This document shows positions 33,601 to 43,905 of a stretch of 64,000 nucleotides of DNA, in pieces. Numbering within the stretch: the stretch's first letter is position 1; every line of letters begins with the position of its first letter. A model generated the notes under the pieces. That model was not told the DNA's origin. It made no database searches and worked only from the letters and a program-made list of their open reading frames with translations. Origin of the DNA: Penicillium oxalicum (lineage: Eukaryota; Ascomycota; Eurotiomycetes; Eurotiales; Aspergillaceae); the NCBI RefSeq assembly GCF_001723175.1, contig NC_064651.1:2728001-2792000 (forward strand), in the 5' to 3' direction. A program made the position numbers and the translations under genes.

Positions 33601-34478
33601 ACTACATGTAATAGACCCACCATGACTGCATGGAGGTCCAATCCACCTTTCCACAGAGTAACATCTATTCTAGTCCTTGTTGATCACTCTAAATTCGAGA
33701 GACTTGTCATGAGTCATCTCATGGGCAGTAGTCATGCATCTGCCTGGTCATGTCAGCGGCCAGGAAATTATAGCAGCAAAGCTGAATCAAAGGCCTGCAT
33801 TCTGTCCATATCTTTACTTGGGTCTCTATTCGCAAACACCTACTTCGATGGAATGGCCCCCCATTTACGGCGGTCAGGATCCCACGAAGGGTACAGGCTT
33901 GACACACAACAGATTTCCTGGATTTCCTGATCCAAGCAGATCGGGAATTTTTCCGTGACCACCTGCAAGTATGCGAAACTTGATCATGCTTGTGTTTGTC
34001 TGATCACCTAGATGCAGTCAGACCTAGGTAAGGGAATGACCCTTGCAACAATAGCCCCCAGTCTCTCGTGAGACGCTCGAGAGGAAATGTCAATCGAAGG
34101 GCTCTGGCCAGCACCAATGACTCTCAGAGGGGCGAATCCTGCATGAAAGTGCCCCGGTCCACAACATCTCAACGTTGCATGATCTAGCGGTGGAACGCCA
34201 AACCGGACTACCATTCCAGAGCCGACGACCTTAAACCCGACTCATGTGTAGGAGGTGACTATCTTCGCTATGATGCATAGTCAGCTCAGCAGAAAAGGTA
34301 TAAATCTCCTCCAAACCCACCCAAAAGTTCGTGGACCAAACAGGCTCACAGTGCGGAAATTACCAACAGGCAGACAACCAGAGACGCTCCTTCCTCAAGA
34401 TCGGAAGTAATCACGAGCACGTGAGACTTGTCTGTTGTCACACACATAATCGTCCCCTCCAACTTCTCCCGTTCAAAA
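30690..34478. other. Gene-poor 3.8 kb stretch with possible decayed coding fragments
   Basis: The first ~200 bases are the epimerase promoter. A 238-codon plus-strand frame (31458-32174) has a weak start context and no domain. Protein-like but broken stretches occur at about 32193-32883 (+) and 33063-33317 (-), the former listed separately. Base composition does not look RIP-mutated. No terminal repeats or transposase motifs were recognised. Confidence 0.45.
32193..32620 (+). pseudogene. Possible decayed gene fragment (tentative)
   Basis: Short plus-strand frames read like parts of one protein but change frame or hit stops. 32193-32324 begins with ATG and encodes KLTSFDDGTLGSSLFHLF. 32413-32620 encodes 68 residues with an even, helical, charged composition (ELGPYREKIDDLIRLVD, then SLRVKSDTVHTRLQEPISG) and stops. 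A further open block (about 32634-32883) continues with a different flavour. No start, splice site or domain ties them together firmly. I do not recognise the family, and the pattern could be chance. Confidence 0.25.
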
Positions 34479-35003
34479 ATGTGGCCACAACTCCTCCTCC
34501 GTGCAGTATTTCTCGCAATGGTCTTCGGCGCGTGTGCTAAAGCCCTTTCTCCTCGATCGGCCATCCACGGGGACGATCTTGACCGCTACGATGCCTTCAT
34601 GTCAAATCTACATGACTCCCAGTTCCTTGACATGTACCTTGAAAACAGTCAAGTGAAGATCGACGTTTATGTCCATCCATCGAATGAGTTGACTCTCTCT
34701 GAGCACTTTGCTCCAAGTGATGTTGCCCATCAATACTTTGCACAGGAGGCTCAGCGTGCGCAAGAGGTCCTCCAGTCAGCATCAGCCCCCGAAGAATCGG
34801 TCCACGAATCGGAGGCCGAAAGAAAAGCGAAAACCTGCCCTCGTACTAACACTGTGTTGGAGCGAGAGGCGTCTGCGCTAGACACCCGTCGTTCTCGATG
34901 TTTCCAATTCTGTGGCAGTATCCGCCACTGTCACAGAAATACCGGATGTCCTCACTGTTACGCCGTCCGACAAGGGTGTCTCTGGCAGAAGTGGTGCCGC
35001 TAA
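34479..35003 (+). CDS. Small secreted cysteine-rich protein, effector-like architecture
   Basis: Single-exon ORF of 174 residues from an ATG followed at once by a good signal peptide (MWPQLLLRAVFLAMVFGA, cleavage about residue 20). A ~100-residue acidic, cysteine-free middle follows. The C-terminal 55 residues hold eight cysteines (120, 141, 145, 151, 157, 160, 167, 173) in the pattern C-x20-C-x3-C-x5-C-x5-C-x2-C-x6-C-x5-C. A dibasic Arg-Arg pair at 137-138 sits just before the dense cysteine block and could be a Kex2 site releasing a ~36-residue peptide. A proprotein with a disulfide-rich mature part is therefore plausible. I know of no named family match, and any role (antimicrobial, effector, wall protein) is a guess. 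It stands alone, with gene-poor DNA upstream. Confidence 0.7.
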   Translation: MWPQLLLRAVFLAMVFGACAKALSPRSAIHGDDLDRYDAFMSNLHDSQFLDMYLENSQVKIDVYVHPSNELTLSEHFAPSDVAHQYFAQEAQRAQEVLQSASAPEESVHESEAERKAKTCPRTNTVLEREASALDTRRSRCFQFCGSIRHCHRNTGCPHCYAVRQGCLWQKWCR

Positions 35004-35722
35004 TGGCTTGACCTTACTCATTCGTCGCCAAACCTGAATTATGCCTCCTGCAAAGTCCCACGACAGGGGCTCTTTTTACGTATCGCTTGGAAAGCACAAC
35101 AATCACGACGAAGACCCGGCGCCAGTTGACCTACCCAGTCTTTGACGGCATTCCAACCAATGAGCCATGTTAACACGCATCAATTATGAAGTTTGGCCTC
35201 TAGGAGAGCCTTCAAGCACACGGTCCTTTCAGATTATCGTTGGCCTCAGACAATTACAAATGAAGTCGTATTGATTACGATCAACAAATCTTGACTTGAA
35301 AATTAGTAGGCAGATAATAATGTTAGAAAGCCAAGCACGATCACCTACCTAAAAGTGCCTTTTCTCTCATTTCTTCTCGTCACGCTAATTGCCTAAGAGA
35401 CTCTTTGTGATAGACTTACCAAACCCGAACCAACCATTTCGAGTGAGGCATCAAACCGAAAACCCAAGGTTGCTTGAAGATAAATGGAGCTCGTGGTGAC
35501 AGAAATCTCTTATGTTTCCTGGCAAATGCCTGATCTCATCAATCATGGAGAGCGGCTCCGAGCATCGCCACCGTGATGAGTCCAACTGTACGTCACTCCG
35601 CCGGTCGAAAATTTGTCGTTCAAAGGATGAGGATTTCAACCAGACCCAATTTTGACCAAGTAATAAGTTTTCAAATCTACATCCTGTGCCGCTTATATGA
35701 GATCCAATCTTGTCTTGTAAAC
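35004..35722. other. Intergenic, secreted-protein gene to CMD-like gene
   Basis: Mostly A/T-rich non-coding DNA. A possible 12-nt upstream exon of the next gene (ATG at 35576, donor GTACGT at 35588, acceptor AG at 35700-35701) would add 11 residues in frame. I treat this as an alternative only. Confidence 0.45.
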
Positions 35723-36466
35723 ATGCTTGAAAATGAAACCATCTCCGTCGACCGTGCCTCTGTCGATCCAAGATGGGATAAGCTCTTTCGAGAGATTGAA
35801 GAAAAGTTTCGACAGTCTCATCTCGCTCCTGAAAAGTGGTACCTCACAACACTTGGAGCCATTGTGCCAAGCTCAGAGCCTCAAATGACTGGTCAATTGT
35901 ACTTGTATCTACTAAGCCAAACAAAGTACAGGACGGAAGAGGAGCGGAAAGCCCTTACGCTTCGCTTTCATGAGGGCATTCTCAAGACGATCGCTCTACT
36001 AGGTATTCCAAAGCCAGCGGAGGCGATCATCTCAATCTCCAACCTGGAGCCCGAGGAAAACGTGAATTTACCAGTCAGTCGGGAGCATTGGCAGTCTGGT
36101 CCTGAGAACCACGCTCGGGGAATCGACTGGCTTCAAAAGGTATATGCTCAGAATACACCGGCTCTTTTGCAGATGTTCAGGAAGCACCGCGACTTCGCAG
36201 ATGCTCTGAGCGACATCGCCTACGGGCTGTACCTGTCCGACCGTCAAATATTGGATGATGTGGATACGGAGTTAATCGCCTTGTCCGCCGTGATGGGTCA
36301 AAATCTTCCGCGAATGACATACTGGCATATTAGAGGTAGTCGGCGAATCGGAATCTCGAAAGAAGATGTCCAGATGCTCTGTGATTGTGTGCATGCTGTC
36401 GCCAATCTTTGCGGAACCGAATTGAATCGAGTTCGTGAAGTGCAAGTTCAAGAGGAAGAGTTGTGA
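35723..36466 (+). CDS. Carboxymuconolactone decarboxylase (CMD/AhpD-like) family protein
   Basis: 247 residues from the ATG at 35723, chosen because family sequence begins soon after it (DPRWDKLFREIEEKF). Two CMD-like halves are seen. The first holds PEKWYLTTLGAIV and a helix ending ALLGIPKPAEAI. The second holds FADALSDIAYGLYLSDRQILDDVDTELI, then MTYWHIRGSRRIGISKEDVQ. The Cys-x-x-Cys pair of AhpD peroxidase-type members is not present in the usual place, so a redox role is doubtful and this fungal branch has no firmly known reaction. The frame continues upstream to 35573 without conserved sequence. No neighbour suggests a pathway. Confidence 0.82.
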   Translation: MLENETISVDRASVDPRWDKLFREIEEKFRQSHLAPEKWYLTTLGAIVPSSEPQMTGQLYLYLLSQTKYRTEEERKALTLRFHEGILKTIALLGIPKPAEAIISISNLEPEENVNLPVSREHWQSGPENHARGIDWLQKVYAQNTPALLQMFRKHRDFADALSDIAYGLYLSDRQILDDVDTELIALSAVMGQNLPRMTYWHIRGSRRIGISKEDVQMLCDCVHAVANLCGTELNRVREVQVQEEEL

Positions 36467-36942
36467 AATCTACAACTTCAGCGTCCATGATTATGAACTC
36501 TCAGCACAAGCAAGAAGTCCAAGAAGACTGTTAGTGCTGACACAGTGGGTTGATGGATGTCCCCATCATCGTACAAGTTCTAGGGCCCCGTAATATAAGT
36601 AAAAGCGATGATCGGTTGCACTCTGTTTAGTCAGTTGTCAACAGAAGCTTCAGCCCCAATGGATCCACTACCGGGAGCTACAGCTGAAGGTTTCCACCTG
36701 ACCCGTGACCAGCGACGATTACATAATTTTGCATCTCCACTCAGACTGGCTTCAACGGTGGGCACCGACTCGTGCCGCTTTGGGAGACTTGTTTACGCCA
36801 TTGCCCCGCGGTGTTTTGGGTGCATGTGTACATAATCCGGACCCCCGTCGAGATTTGACCCTCGACAGCATTCCACAGGGCCACCGCCCGTTCAGCTTTG
36901 TTGCGGAGCGCGAGTCTCGCATCCCCCTCGACGGAATCCGCG
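36467..36942. other. Intergenic / leader of the AT-hook gene
   Basis: 476 bp with no separate gene. The frame of the next gene is open a little upstream (from 36898) but lacks an ATG before 36943. An unseen upstream exon is possible. Confidence 0.5.
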
Positions 36943-39900
36943 ATGTCCATTACGTCGCGCAGCCAAAGCTCCTCCCCCGATATTCTAGGCCCCCCCGGCG
37001 ATGCCGAGTATCTGATCTCGTCACCGATCAAACCCTTCACGGGTCGCCAGAGCTGGCTATCTCCAGCGGTCGTGAAACGCCAGAGGACCCCGGCAAAGCG
37101 GCGACGCATGACCTTGAGCCCCACGAGAAGCGCGCACTCCATCCGGTTCGACGATGTCCTCCTGCCCGGATCGCCTGCAATGAAACTTGACGGATATCAA
37201 AAGTCGCTTTCGCCGGAAAAGCTTTTGGGACAAGAAGGGAATGTCAGTCCATGGCGTATCAGAGTGACTTTGGAAGCGACACAGGATGGAGATGATACCG
37301 GGCACTCAAGCGCGTCGCGAAAGCGACCGAGACCAACAACCGTCACGACAATGGTTCCGTTGAAGGATGAAGGCAGTCCGATGAGACCGGGGACTCCAGC
37401 GACGCGACGAATTCGCATGCGCGACTCGGAATCACAACCACAGAATGGCTCGCCGTGGCCCAGAAGTCCCGGAAATACGCCGGGTCTGCTTGGCGCGACG
37501 CCGAAAAGGAGATCTGGGCGGCCGCGCAAGAACATACCCAGACCCCAATTTCAATCAACTACAATCCTTTCTAACCAGCAAGAAGCCGAAACATCTCCAG
37601 TGTTGGAGCCCACGCCGCGAAACTACAGCCCGATGGATATTACAACTGATGTCAGCGCCAACCCCAACCGAACATGGAGCCCCATGAACTTGTCCGCGGA
37701 TGGAGACTACGAGAGCGCTCCTCTCACGACGAACGAGTTGTCAACTGAATATGTAGATATTTCCACGACGACAAATACACATGCACAGCAGGATGCCAGG
37801 CCTCGTGAATACGGCAGGCTCTCATACGATACTCCAATCATTAGCGCAACTGAACATCATTTTCTGGGCGACGACGAGGACATTCACTCCACACCGTCAA
37901 AGATTCCAACTCCAACCCGGGAAAGACTGGGCTCAGCCTCGCTATCTTCCCATCTCGCAGGTGGCACCATCTCTCCCCGCACATATCCGACCCCAACTCC
38001 AACCTCGTCGCTGGCCGACGAAGACACTCAAACCCGAGAGCAAGCCACAGATGCTCGTGATAGCCCGCCGCCGACTGATGCCGTGCATGAACGTCAAGAG
38101 CAGCCCTCAATGGACCCGACGGACGAACATGAAGAGTTTGATTCTATAATGGAAAGTGAAGGATTCACCATGGTTTCTCTTGACACTTTGCCTTCGGCCA
38201 AGCAATATGGCATAGGCTCAAGTGCGAAGCCCAATTCTGACTTTGGCGGCGCGCAGGATTCGGGTCGTATTGGAGACCGGTTGAAGCGAAAACTTCCCGG
38301 GCGGATCGAAAGCTTACGAGGCGATGGGCATACTACAAAAAGACCGAGTCCACTGAGCAAGGCCTTTACTTCCAGGCAGATCAGTCCCAAGAACGATTTA
38401 CTAGAAGTGGAATCAGCGACAAGACGGCAGCAATCATCCGAAGTGGCGTATCCAGTCCTTCCAGAGATGAGGGCGACAAAGAAAGCGCTTGGTGAGGCTT
38501 GGAGTAAACCTCATATCAGTCTTCCCAGGATTGTTCGTGTGGGTATTGCTCTTCGGGGTGTCTTTGAACCCGGAGAAGCCGGCTTCCCCGAAAGACAGAA
38601 TGCGAGTCGAAAGCGACGCCTCGAGAATGTGTTCAGCAGCTTCGATGCCCACATGCAGCGGGAGTTGCGAGCTGGTCTTGGCTTTGCGCAAGAGCTTGCT
38701 ATGCGTCTAGGATCAACAGCCGAGAACCAGCCGGAGGCTGTTGACACGAGTGAGGATGACATGTCTCTACAAGGGAAAGATGAGCAACAGTACCCCTACC
38801 AGGCAGGTCAAATGGGGCAAAGGCAAGACTCTTTGGAATGGGACGATGTATCAGCGGAAGAGGACGTGCAAGAAGAAGAGATTCAAAGCGACAATGAACC
38901 CATGATCATGCCTAGTGTTTCTCAGCAATTCGTTTCTCCGCAAGGCCAGACTGCTGTGGCAAGAGCCTCACGAGAGCGTGAATGGCAGCGAGAGCGGGAG
39001 CAGGTCAGGCGCCAGGCTCGAGATGCGATGAACTCGGAGAGGCTCATCAGCATCGAGAGTGATGAGGCGATGGCACAAGAGCAACCTTTGGGGCAATTCA
39101 ATGGTGTGGAACAACGATCTGGAACGCCCTTGAGCGAGCAGTCCTTCAACGAGGAGCCCTATAATGAGCACGCTGAAGGCTTGGGTGAAGTTCCAGCTTC
39201 GAGTCCGGTACAGCCTATCAATCATGGTGTAAATCCATCGATTGAGGGCGCTGCATACGAAGATGAGAGCGGCGATGACGACGATATATGGCGCCCGGAG
39301 ATTTCCCATTCGAAGCTTTCAAAAGCGCCAATTTCACATACAACACAAGAGCAACAACCTGTCATTGGGGAAGCTGACTTTGACGATGAGGACGACGATG
39401 CTGGAGACATCTGGCAGCAGGAAGCCCGAGATCAAAGTAATATTTCTCATCACTCCGATAAGCAGGCCCAGGCAGACACTGTTCAAAGGTCTCCTGCTCT
39501 CTGGCAGGCAGCTGACCAGCGTCAATCAGCTCACGAAGATCGCTCAAGTTCGTCGCCTGTATACGTGAATATTGAGCATCGCGATGGAACGCATCCTGTG
39601 CCTACTCATATTCGAAAACTGCGCGATCAAAATGTCGACCTCTCCGCTCTTCTCGCGGATGAAGAGACTCCGAATCGAGCTCGATACTACAATGGCACAA
39701 GCACGCCAAGAGAGATGCTGAATCGCCGATTAGCAGCTCCTCTTCAATCGGCAATGAAATCTGCGTCTTCTGCGCGCAAGACTGGCCAACGAGTTCGCCT
39801 ACAGCCTATGCCTCAGTCCAGCCCCCAAATTGGGTCAGACGCTGAGCTCAGCTACTCCCCTGCTTTCAAGCCCAATGTTCCGCGACAGGACCAGAGTCGC

Positions 39901-40845
39901 GAGCACACGGAAGGCTTTGATGCGGACTTCGAACCTGATGGCGAGGAGACTGCCCGCGATGGACCTGCTGCAGCTGCGACACCAAGGCCTGTGCGTCATC
40001 CTAACCAAAGTGCAGAGGAATCAACGTGGTTTCAGCGAATTACAAGTCTTACTCCCAGGTGGCTTAAAGCACCAGATCAGGATGGGGATGATAGCTCCAG
40101 TTCAATCGCAGCATCTGAAGACGATCCTGACTCAGAATTTGACCAGAGAGATGACCGAATTGGGACGGCCAATGCCGAATCTGCCCAAACCCTTGGCAAG
40201 CCGGCTGATCAGCTGCCTCTTTCAGACCGTTCAAGCCAATCGCCGTCACGATTCCTGGAAGATTCGGCCAGTCCACCGCCGAAGAGTCTCGGCGATCCTA
40301 CACATCCCGCGAAATCCAGTGGGCCACGTGCCCCCACGCATGATGCCCGTGGAACTTCTCAAGGCAGCGAACCACGTGTTGCTCCAGAAAGTGTGCATGT
40401 CAAGGGCGACTACGGAAAAGGCCATTCAGATGAAGCTCTGCATGCTGAAAGTCGACAGAAGAGACGATCTAGACCCCTCCCCACGTTCGGATACTTCTCC
40501 GATGAACACTATGAAGCCCTCCGACGTCTTTACCAATTGGCGAAGCGCGCACCGGAACGCTTCCCGTATCACGAGGCTGCAGGGCGCGTCGAGATCATCG
40601 GAGATTGGATCTGGACCTCAGATGGCCTCCATGGAGTTCCCATCACCGAACTCCAGTTTGCGATTATAGACCGCTTTGTACATGATCTGTCCCGTGCGGA
40701 TGCTGACTATGGGGGAAGTGGGCGTGTTGAGTGGACCGAGGCCGAACTGCATCGAAGACTGATCAGTATCATCATTGGCGAGCAGATTCGAGAGAATCAA
40801 AAATCCAAGACGACCCGAGCAGGATCTGTGGATCTGTGGCGCTGA
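36943..40845 (+). CDS. Large AT-hook nuclear protein of unknown function (1300 aa)
   Basis: One long exon, 1300 residues from the first ATG in frame. It is Ser/Pro/Glu/Gln rich and largely disordered. A canonical AT-hook (KRRSGRPRKNIPRP) near residue 190, preceded by several basic SP-rich stretches (KRQRTPAKRRRMTLSP), points to minor-groove DNA binding in the nucleus. Many SP/TP sites suggest kinase control. Acidic tracts of DDDD/EDDD type occur around residues 780-830, and a WFQRITSLTPRWLKAP block near 1040. The C-terminal ~110 residues (FGYFSDEHYEALRRLYQLA, then RVEIIGDWIWTSDG and ELHRRLISIIIGEQ) look folded and are probably the most conserved part. Similar fungal proteins have been annotated only as AT-DNA-binding. 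I cannot name a function. Confidence 0.83.
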   Translation: MSITSRSQSSSPDILGPPGDAEYLISSPIKPFTGRQSWLSPAVVKRQRTPAKRRRMTLSPTRSAHSIRFDDVLLPGSPAMKLDGYQKSLSPEKLLGQEGNVSPWRIRVTLEATQDGDDTGHSSASRKRPRPTTVTTMVPLKDEGSPMRPGTPATRRIRMRDSESQPQNGSPWPRSPGNTPGLLGATPKRRSGRPRKNIPRPQFQSTTILSNQQEAETSPVLEPTPRNYSPMDITTDVSANPNRTWSPMNLSADGDYESAPLTTNELSTEYVDISTTTNTHAQQDARPREYGRLSYDTPIISATEHHFLGDDEDIHSTPSKIPTPTRERLGSASLSSHLAGGTISPRTYPTPTPTSSLADEDTQTREQATDARDSPPPTDAVHERQEQPSMDPTDEHEEFDSIMESEGFTMVSLDTLPSAKQYGIGSSAKPNSDFGGAQDSGRIGDRLKRKLPGRIESLRGDGHTTKRPSPLSKAFTSRQISPKNDLLEVESATRRQQSSEVAYPVLPEMRATKKALGEAWSKPHISLPRIVRVGIALRGVFEPGEAGFPERQNASRKRRLENVFSSFDAHMQRELRAGLGFAQELAMRLGSTAENQPEAVDTSEDDMSLQGKDEQQYPYQAGQMGQRQDSLEWDDVSAEEDVQEEEIQSDNEPMIMPSVSQQFVSPQGQTAVARASREREWQREREQVRRQARDAMNSERLISIESDEAMAQEQPLGQFNGVEQRSGTPLSEQSFNEEPYNEHAEGLGEVPASSPVQPINHGVNPSIEGAAYEDESGDDDDIWRPEISHSKLSKAPISHTTQEQQPVIGEADFDDEDDDAGDIWQQEARDQSNISHHSDKQAQADTVQRSPALWQAADQRQSAHEDRSSSSPVYVNIEHRDGTHPVPTHIRKLRDQNVDLSALLADEETPNRARYYNGTSTPREMLNRRLAAPLQSAMKSASSARKTGQRVRLQPMPQSSPQIGSDAELSYSPAFKPNVPRQDQSREHTEGFDADFEPDGEETARDGPAAAATPRPVRHPNQSAEESTWFQRITSLTPRWLKAPDQDGDDSSSSIAASEDDPDSEFDQRDDRIGTANAESAQTLGKPADQLPLSDRSSQSPSRFLEDSASPPPKSLGDPTHPAKSSGPRAPTHDARGTSQGSEPRVAPESVHVKGDYGKGHSDEALHAESRQKRRSRPLPTFGYFSDEHYEALRRLYQLAKRAPERFPYHEAAGRVEIIGDWIWTSDGLHGVPITELQFAIIDRFVHDLSRADADYGGSGRVEWTEAELHRRLISIIIGEQIRENQKSKTTRAGSVDLWR

Positions 40846-41872
40846 ACTCCTGGGTTCTGAGTATTATACCTGTATAGCCCTCGGTTTGCTATTCTGAACA
40901 TTTGCCAGAGTCCACGGCAATGTCGGCTCGAACACCGGTCTATTGGGTGCGATTACTTTCTTCAACCTTTTCCCTTGTCATGCACTTATTGCTAGTTTCT
41001 TTTTCTTTCTTTTGTCCTGTTCTCTTCTCTTGCGCTGCTCATGATTCCCACACGGTTTATTGCATATTTTCTCTGGCTCTTGAGAATTTTCCGCCTTGTT
41101 TAAGAGACTTTTTTTTTGTATCCAGATGTCCTCAGAGTACGGAATGGTCTGTCGAAAACAATTGAGCAGTGCACTCCGTCTGCTCTGAATTCTTGTTCAT
41201 TTCAGTGAAATAATATCTCTTGAACAAACCTATGGTGAGGGATGTAAATGGGAGACCAAAACCTATCTTGTCCTCCCGCTGTCTACTCGGATATCGCGCT
41301 TGCCCGCCCCGTGAAATGTTCCCCTCCGAACTCGACAGCCTTTGGCCAAGGGCTGGAATAGATGGAAGTAACTTTGGGCATCAAGGCCAATCTTCTCGCC
41401 CTGCAACGATCCACATACACTGGGCCCAGTGGGCAGTGAGAACAGGTGCGCGCTGGTTCCAGTCTGGACCAAGCCTGCAGCTTTTGCTGGAGTGTTGTTC
41501 CAATCAGAAACGCCGAGTGCTTTCTGCACGCCCGGTGGGATGACCAAGTCGTACTTGGTCATTAAAACGGTCCACCTGCACTCATTCTGAATCGCCGCTG
41601 CACGATGATTGATCCTGGGAAAGAGAAGGACCTGATTCACGTCGGTTGCCGGAAACAATGCCGGGAGGCGATTTCCCTGGATATCGTGCTCAAAGTTTAA
41701 GAAAGGTTGGAGTCGAGCGCTTCTTATATAAGAGGTGAAAAAGCACTTGAAACCTCAATCAAGAAAACTAATAACTTCCAATTTGAACCTCTTTTTTTTT
41801 CTTTCTTGTCCTTTCTCATCTTTCTCTCCTATACTCCTAGACGGGGGATTTCCATGTTCAATCAACTTGCTG
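40846..41872. other. Intergenic, no gene seen
   Basis: T-rich DNA with short runs, including the 3' end of the AT-hook gene and the promoter of the next. Overlapping frames at 41220-41543 (+) and 41263-41658 (-) show no domain and are probably chance. Confidence 0.5.
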
Positions 41873-42843
41873 ATGCCGGTTCTCGCAGTAGTCCAACGTG
41901 CCTTTCCTCTGGGCCTGTCTTGGAAGCGAAGACCATCCCCTGACAAGGGCAAGGCAAAAGACATTACCCTCCATACGACCGTTGAGCGTTTTCTCCCAAG
42001 CCTTGACGATGACATTCTTCATCTTGGCATGAAGAGGACCAAACTCGCCGCCCCATTCTCTCTGCAATGTGACGATGCGCACGGCATGCATGTAGCGGTG
42101 AAGCCGGGCCCCGATCCCTCCCAACTTCCCCGTTGTCCTGTCCTCACGTCGGACAATTCCTCAAGCGAATCATTGGCAGAAGACTCCGAGGTCGAATGGA
42201 CGACTCATTTGCCTGTCTCATCGAGTGGCGGCTCGTCGACCGGGACTCGGCTAGCGCGTGTGGTGCATTGGGCGAGCATCGTTCCGAGTCGGTCAGGCTG
42301 GTCAAAGGAGCAGGAGAGGAGACTCTTGATGGCTCAGAAGCAACTTGCTATCTGTCAAAAGGCCTGGAGCTCGGAGCAAGAATTATGGCTGGATCATGTA
42401 TGTGTTGGTCGCCTTTCCCCTTGTCCCCTCTTTTCCTTTTCCTGTCCGTTTTTTGTCTTGTCTTGTTTTTTTTTGGCATTTTCCGGCCCTGGGCTCTAGG
42501 GCCTTTATCCATATCGTAATTGTGTGCCTGTCTCCATTCCTCCATGGAGCACCCAAAAAAAAGAGAAGAAAAAAACAAGAAGCTAGGAAGAATCGCCGTT
42601 TTCTCTAACCTCGTCTAATCTCCCCTCAAGGTCCATATTCTGAGCACAGAAAAAGCAGCCCATGAATGCTTCATGCTGATGCGCACTCGGCAACAAGAGG
42701 ACGAACGTGTTCAATTTAGCCGGGCATGGAGAAGACGTCGGTCCACAGAGTCGTTGTTCAGCAGTGGTGAAGAAAGTAAGACGGACAAGGAGAAGAATCC
42801 TGGTGCATTTCTCAATCTGCGTCGATTACAGCGCCGCGGTTGA
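41873..42843 (+). CDS. Unknown two-exon protein, 245 aa
   Basis: Exon 1 is 41873-42397 and exon 2 is 42631-42843, both phase 0, with a GTATGT donor, a CTAAC branch candidate and a CAAG acceptor around a 233-nt intron. The joined product is 245 residues, basic and Ser rich. It has an alpha-helical, coiled-coil-prone second half spanning the intron (KEQERRLLMAQKQLAICQ, then HILSTEKAAHECFMLMRTRQ) and a basic end (RAWRRRRSTES). There is no signal peptide, membrane segment or recognised domain. The ATG at 41873 was chosen because upstream codons encode a low-complexity Phe/Ser run. Exon 2 is open for its whole length and in frame, which supports a real gene. No function is proposed. Confidence 0.6.
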
Positions 42844-43905
42844 AGCTCGGCCGGATCTGAGATTATTCAGAACCTTTCATGTTGAGGGACAGTCAGAGTT
42901 GATGAATCGGATCATTGGCTGGATTCTAGTAGCTGACTAGAGGGGCAGCTATGTTTCTGGATGGATAATAATAGTTGAATTTGAGGATATGTCGAGTTTG
43001 ACGGATCTATCAGGTTTAATGGGTTGGTATGGGGAGATATGATCTTGACGCATGAATCTCTTTTACGTATGAGCATTTACTACCTATACATGAATTCTCG
43101 GTTTTTGTATCTTTCTTTTTTGATAATATTCAACAGACCATAGATTCTCCATCATCGGAAGCAACACTGAAGCAAACTAGCCAATGACCAGCTTTACAAA
43201 GACCCACTTTCCAATCTATCACAAGAGAGATGGCAAACTCATGACTGATTGCTTCGAACAGCGCTCTACATAACGTCTCCAAGTGCGAATGGTTCACTTA
43301 TAATACTAAATTCCACCTAAACTCCCCTCTTCACTTGTAACACTCGCGAGGGAAGAGAGAAAACAGCAAGAGAGAGGACGCACGCACGCACTCACGCCAT
43401 ACTAGGTACCTTCTTCGAAAGATCTGGTCGAATTGAAGCACGTGTACTCTTAAATTGTCGATAAGTCGACTGGTGTGGGACATACATCGAGATTACATTT
43501 AAGTCTAGGTGAAAACTAATCCAGGAGTATACCTCGCTGGAGGAAGGAATCATGGAGCATGGAGCATGGTATAAAGTTGGGAGACTATGGATGCAAGAGG
43601 GATCAATGTGTGAGTGGTACATCGGACGTCGAATTGGTCATGTTCGGAATTCACCTTGGGTTCTAACTGTCAGTCATGAATGGTTCGTGAGAGTATATTG
43701 GGGGGAGAAATCTGGATTTTCAATCATCAATTCATCAATTCGTGTAAGAAATGTCAATCTGCACTGAAAATTGACACAAAAGCGAAAAGAAAAGGAAAAG
43801 AGGAAAAACAAGTCATGCTCCACATGAGATGCTTATCCTTCACATTCATCCAGAAAAAAACAATTCAAAGTCCAGCTATTCCTCACTCCGTCAACTTGAA
43901 ACGAT
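42844..43905. other. Intergenic, no gene seen
   Basis: Between the two-exon gene and the 3' end of the AsaB-like gene. It contains A-rich patches and a short (ACGC)n-like repeat near 43380-43395. Small frames (43392-43622, 43552-43767, 43680-44045) have no domain. Confidence 0.5.
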
